From the NCBI RefSeq assembly GCF_014650595.1, contig NZ_BMVG01000004.1:310001-374000 (forward strand): a stretch of DNA of 64,000 nucleotides, written 5' to 3'. The position numbers and the translations under genes were made by a program. Below the pieces are notes generated by a model. That model saw only the letters and a list, made by a program, of their open reading frames with translations. It was not told where the DNA came from and searched no databases. Shown here one piece after another: positions 62,977 to 64,000 of this stretch; position 1 is the stretch's first letter; every line of letters begins with the position of its first letter. Source of the stretch: Streptomyces alanosinicus. GTDB lineage: Bacteria; Actinomycetota; Actinomycetes; Streptomycetales; Streptomycetaceae.

Positions 62977-64000
62977 GTGAGCAGCGAGAACGAGCCGGGG
63001 GGCGGCGGGGCCGAAGAGGCGCCGCCGGAGCAGCTCGCGCTCATCCGGGAGAGCGTGCGCGCGGCGAAGACGCCCCGCGCCAAGCCGCGGACCTGGCGGG
63101 GGGCCGCCCTCGCCAGGGAGCTGCCCGTCGCGCGGGTGCTGGTCGACAAGGGTGTGCTGCACCTCGACCGGTACTTCGACTACGCGGTGCCCGAGGAGCT
63201 GGACGCGCAGGCGCAGCCCGGTGTGCGGGTGCGGGTGCGGTTCGGGGCCGGGCGGCACCGGGTCCGCGAAGGGCGCCGTGAGGGCGGCGGGCTCATCGAC
63301 GGGTTCCTGATCGAGCGCCGGGCCGAGTCCGACTACACGGGGCCGCTGGCCGCCCTCGCCCAGGTCGTCTCGCCGGAGCCGGTACTCAGCGAGGAACTGC
63401 TGGGCCTCACCCGGGCCGTCGCCGACCGGTACGCCGGCAGCCTCGCCGATGTGCTCCAGCTGGCCGTGCCGCCGCGCAGCGCGCGCGCCGAGCAGCGGCC
63501 CTCGCCCGCGCCGCTGCCCCCACCGAAGACCCCGGAGCCGGCCTCCTGGGGAAGGTACGAGCACGGCGGAGCGTTCCTCGCCGCGCTGGCCGACGGCGGA
63601 TCGCCCAGGGCGGTCTGGAACGCGTTGCCGGGCCCGCTGTGGAGCGAGGAACTGGCCCGCGCCGTAGCCGCCACGCTCGCCTCGGGGCGCGGCGCCCTCG
63701 TCGTCGTACCGGACGGCCGGGCCGCCGCCCGCGTCGACGCCGCGCTCATCACGCTGCTCGGCACGGGGCGGCACGCGCTGCTCACCGCCGACGCCGGCCC
63801 CGAGAAACGCTACGCGCAGTGGCTGGCGGTGCGACGGGGTTCCGTGCGGGCCGTGGTCGGGACGCGGGCGGCCATGTTCGCGCCTGTACAGGACCTCGGG
63901 CTCGTCGCCGTCTGGGACGACGGCGACGACAGCCACAGCGAACAGCACGCCCCACAGCCGCATGCGCGCGATGTGCTGCTGCTGCGCGCCGCGCTGGACA
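62977..64000 (+). CDS. priA: Primosomal protein N' homologue with degenerate helicase motifs (partial)
   Basis: The first 341 residues are visible; the gene runs past the window end. The DNA-binding N terminus is recognisable (VARVLVDKGVLHLDRYFDYAVPEEL, here split at VLHLDRYFDYAVP), as is the GTRAAMFAPVQDLGLVAVWDD region. The helicase motifs are not intact. Where PriA has GVTGSGKTE the sequence reads NALPGPLWSEE (about 215-225), without the ATP-binding Lys. The DEEH box is DDGD (314-317). This is the actinobacterial PriA form, probably a structural primosome factor without ATP-driven unwinding. The GTG start fits a leaderless message. Confidence 0.88.
   Translation, partial: MSSENEPGGGGAEEAPPEQLALIRESVRAAKTPRAKPRTWRGAALARELPVARVLVDKGVLHLDRYFDYAVPEELDAQAQPGVRVRVRFGAGRHRVREGRREGGGLIDGFLIERRAESDYTGPLAALAQVVSPEPVLSEELLGLTRAVADRYAGSLADVLQLAVPPRSARAEQRPSPAPLPPPKTPEPASWGRYEHGGAFLAALADGGSPRAVWNALPGPLWSEELARAVAATLASGRGALVVVPDGRAAARVDAALITLLGTGRHALLTADAGPEKRYAQWLAVRRGSVRAVVGTRAAMFAPVQDLGLVAVWDDGDDSHSEQHAPQPHARDVLLLRAALD

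Overview
This 64 kb window is high-GC actinobacterial chromosome and almost certainly comes from a Streptomyces. The genes have near-saturated third-position GC, many GTG and TTG starts, and ATGA or GTGA stop/start overlaps. The window also carries bldD with an intact c-di-GMP signature, the Streptomyces/actinobacterial nucleoid protein sIHF, the mycobacterial-type thrS-HIT-pgsA-patA-pimA order, and the gene order relA to priA known from the Streptomyces chromosome core. I see no CRISPR array, tRNA, rRNA, insertion sequence or prophage.

Layout. 1-5.5 kb: the end of thrS, a K+ channel-like gene, a HIT protein, an unknown membrane protein and an EF-G-like GTPase. 5.8-9.3 kb: a phosphatidylinositol-phosphate synthase / acyltransferase / mannosyltransferase operon and a membrane-anchored protein. 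9.4-14.1 kb: PLP synthase (pdxS, pdxT), a YebC regulator and the Holliday junction operon ruvCAB. 14.3-21.2 kb: yajC-secD-secF, apt and relA. 21.3-24.2 kb: a Ser/Thr kinase / EACC1 / caspase-like module directly behind relA. 24.3-32.2 kb: a DUF349 protein, a cyclophilin, an MBL hydrolase, hisS, a VKOR-family protein, rarA and rpsD. 32.3-34.5 kb: a STAND ATPase. 34.6-44.2 kb: DUF948 protein, DUF6167 protein, alaS, ruvX, mltG, aroE and aroC-aroK-aroB. 44.3-48.2 kb: a P-loop protein, pepQ-like gene, efp, nusB and bldD. 48.5-58.4 kb: the complete pyrimidine operon pyrR-pyrB-pyrC-(membrane protein)-carA-carB-pyrD-pyrF. 58.7-64 kb: sIHF, gmk, rpoZ, coaBC, metK and the start of priA.

Most of this is housekeeping core: aminoacylation, envelope phospholipid, PLP, recombination, Sec export, stringent response, shikimate, pyrimidine and CoA/SAM synthesis. 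The most distinctive accessory element is the three-gene kinase/EACC1/caspase cassette (21272-24189). It has overlapping genes, starts 26 bases after relA without a visible promoter of its own, and has the domain set of actinobacterial NTP-dependent conflict (immunity or cell-death) systems.

Regulatory signals read directly from the sequence include three exact matches to the RecA-independent DNA-damage (PafBC-type) promoter TTGTCRGTG-N8-TAnnnT, upstream of ruvC, rarA and the unknown membrane protein. There is also a SigR-type promoter GGAAT-N18-GTT ahead of relA, a PyrR-type RNA hairpin that can pair with the pyrR ribosome binding site, a BldD-like palindrome upstream of bldD, and a long structured leader before rpsD. 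Several genes have a -10 hexamer six or seven bases before the start codon and are probably leaderless.
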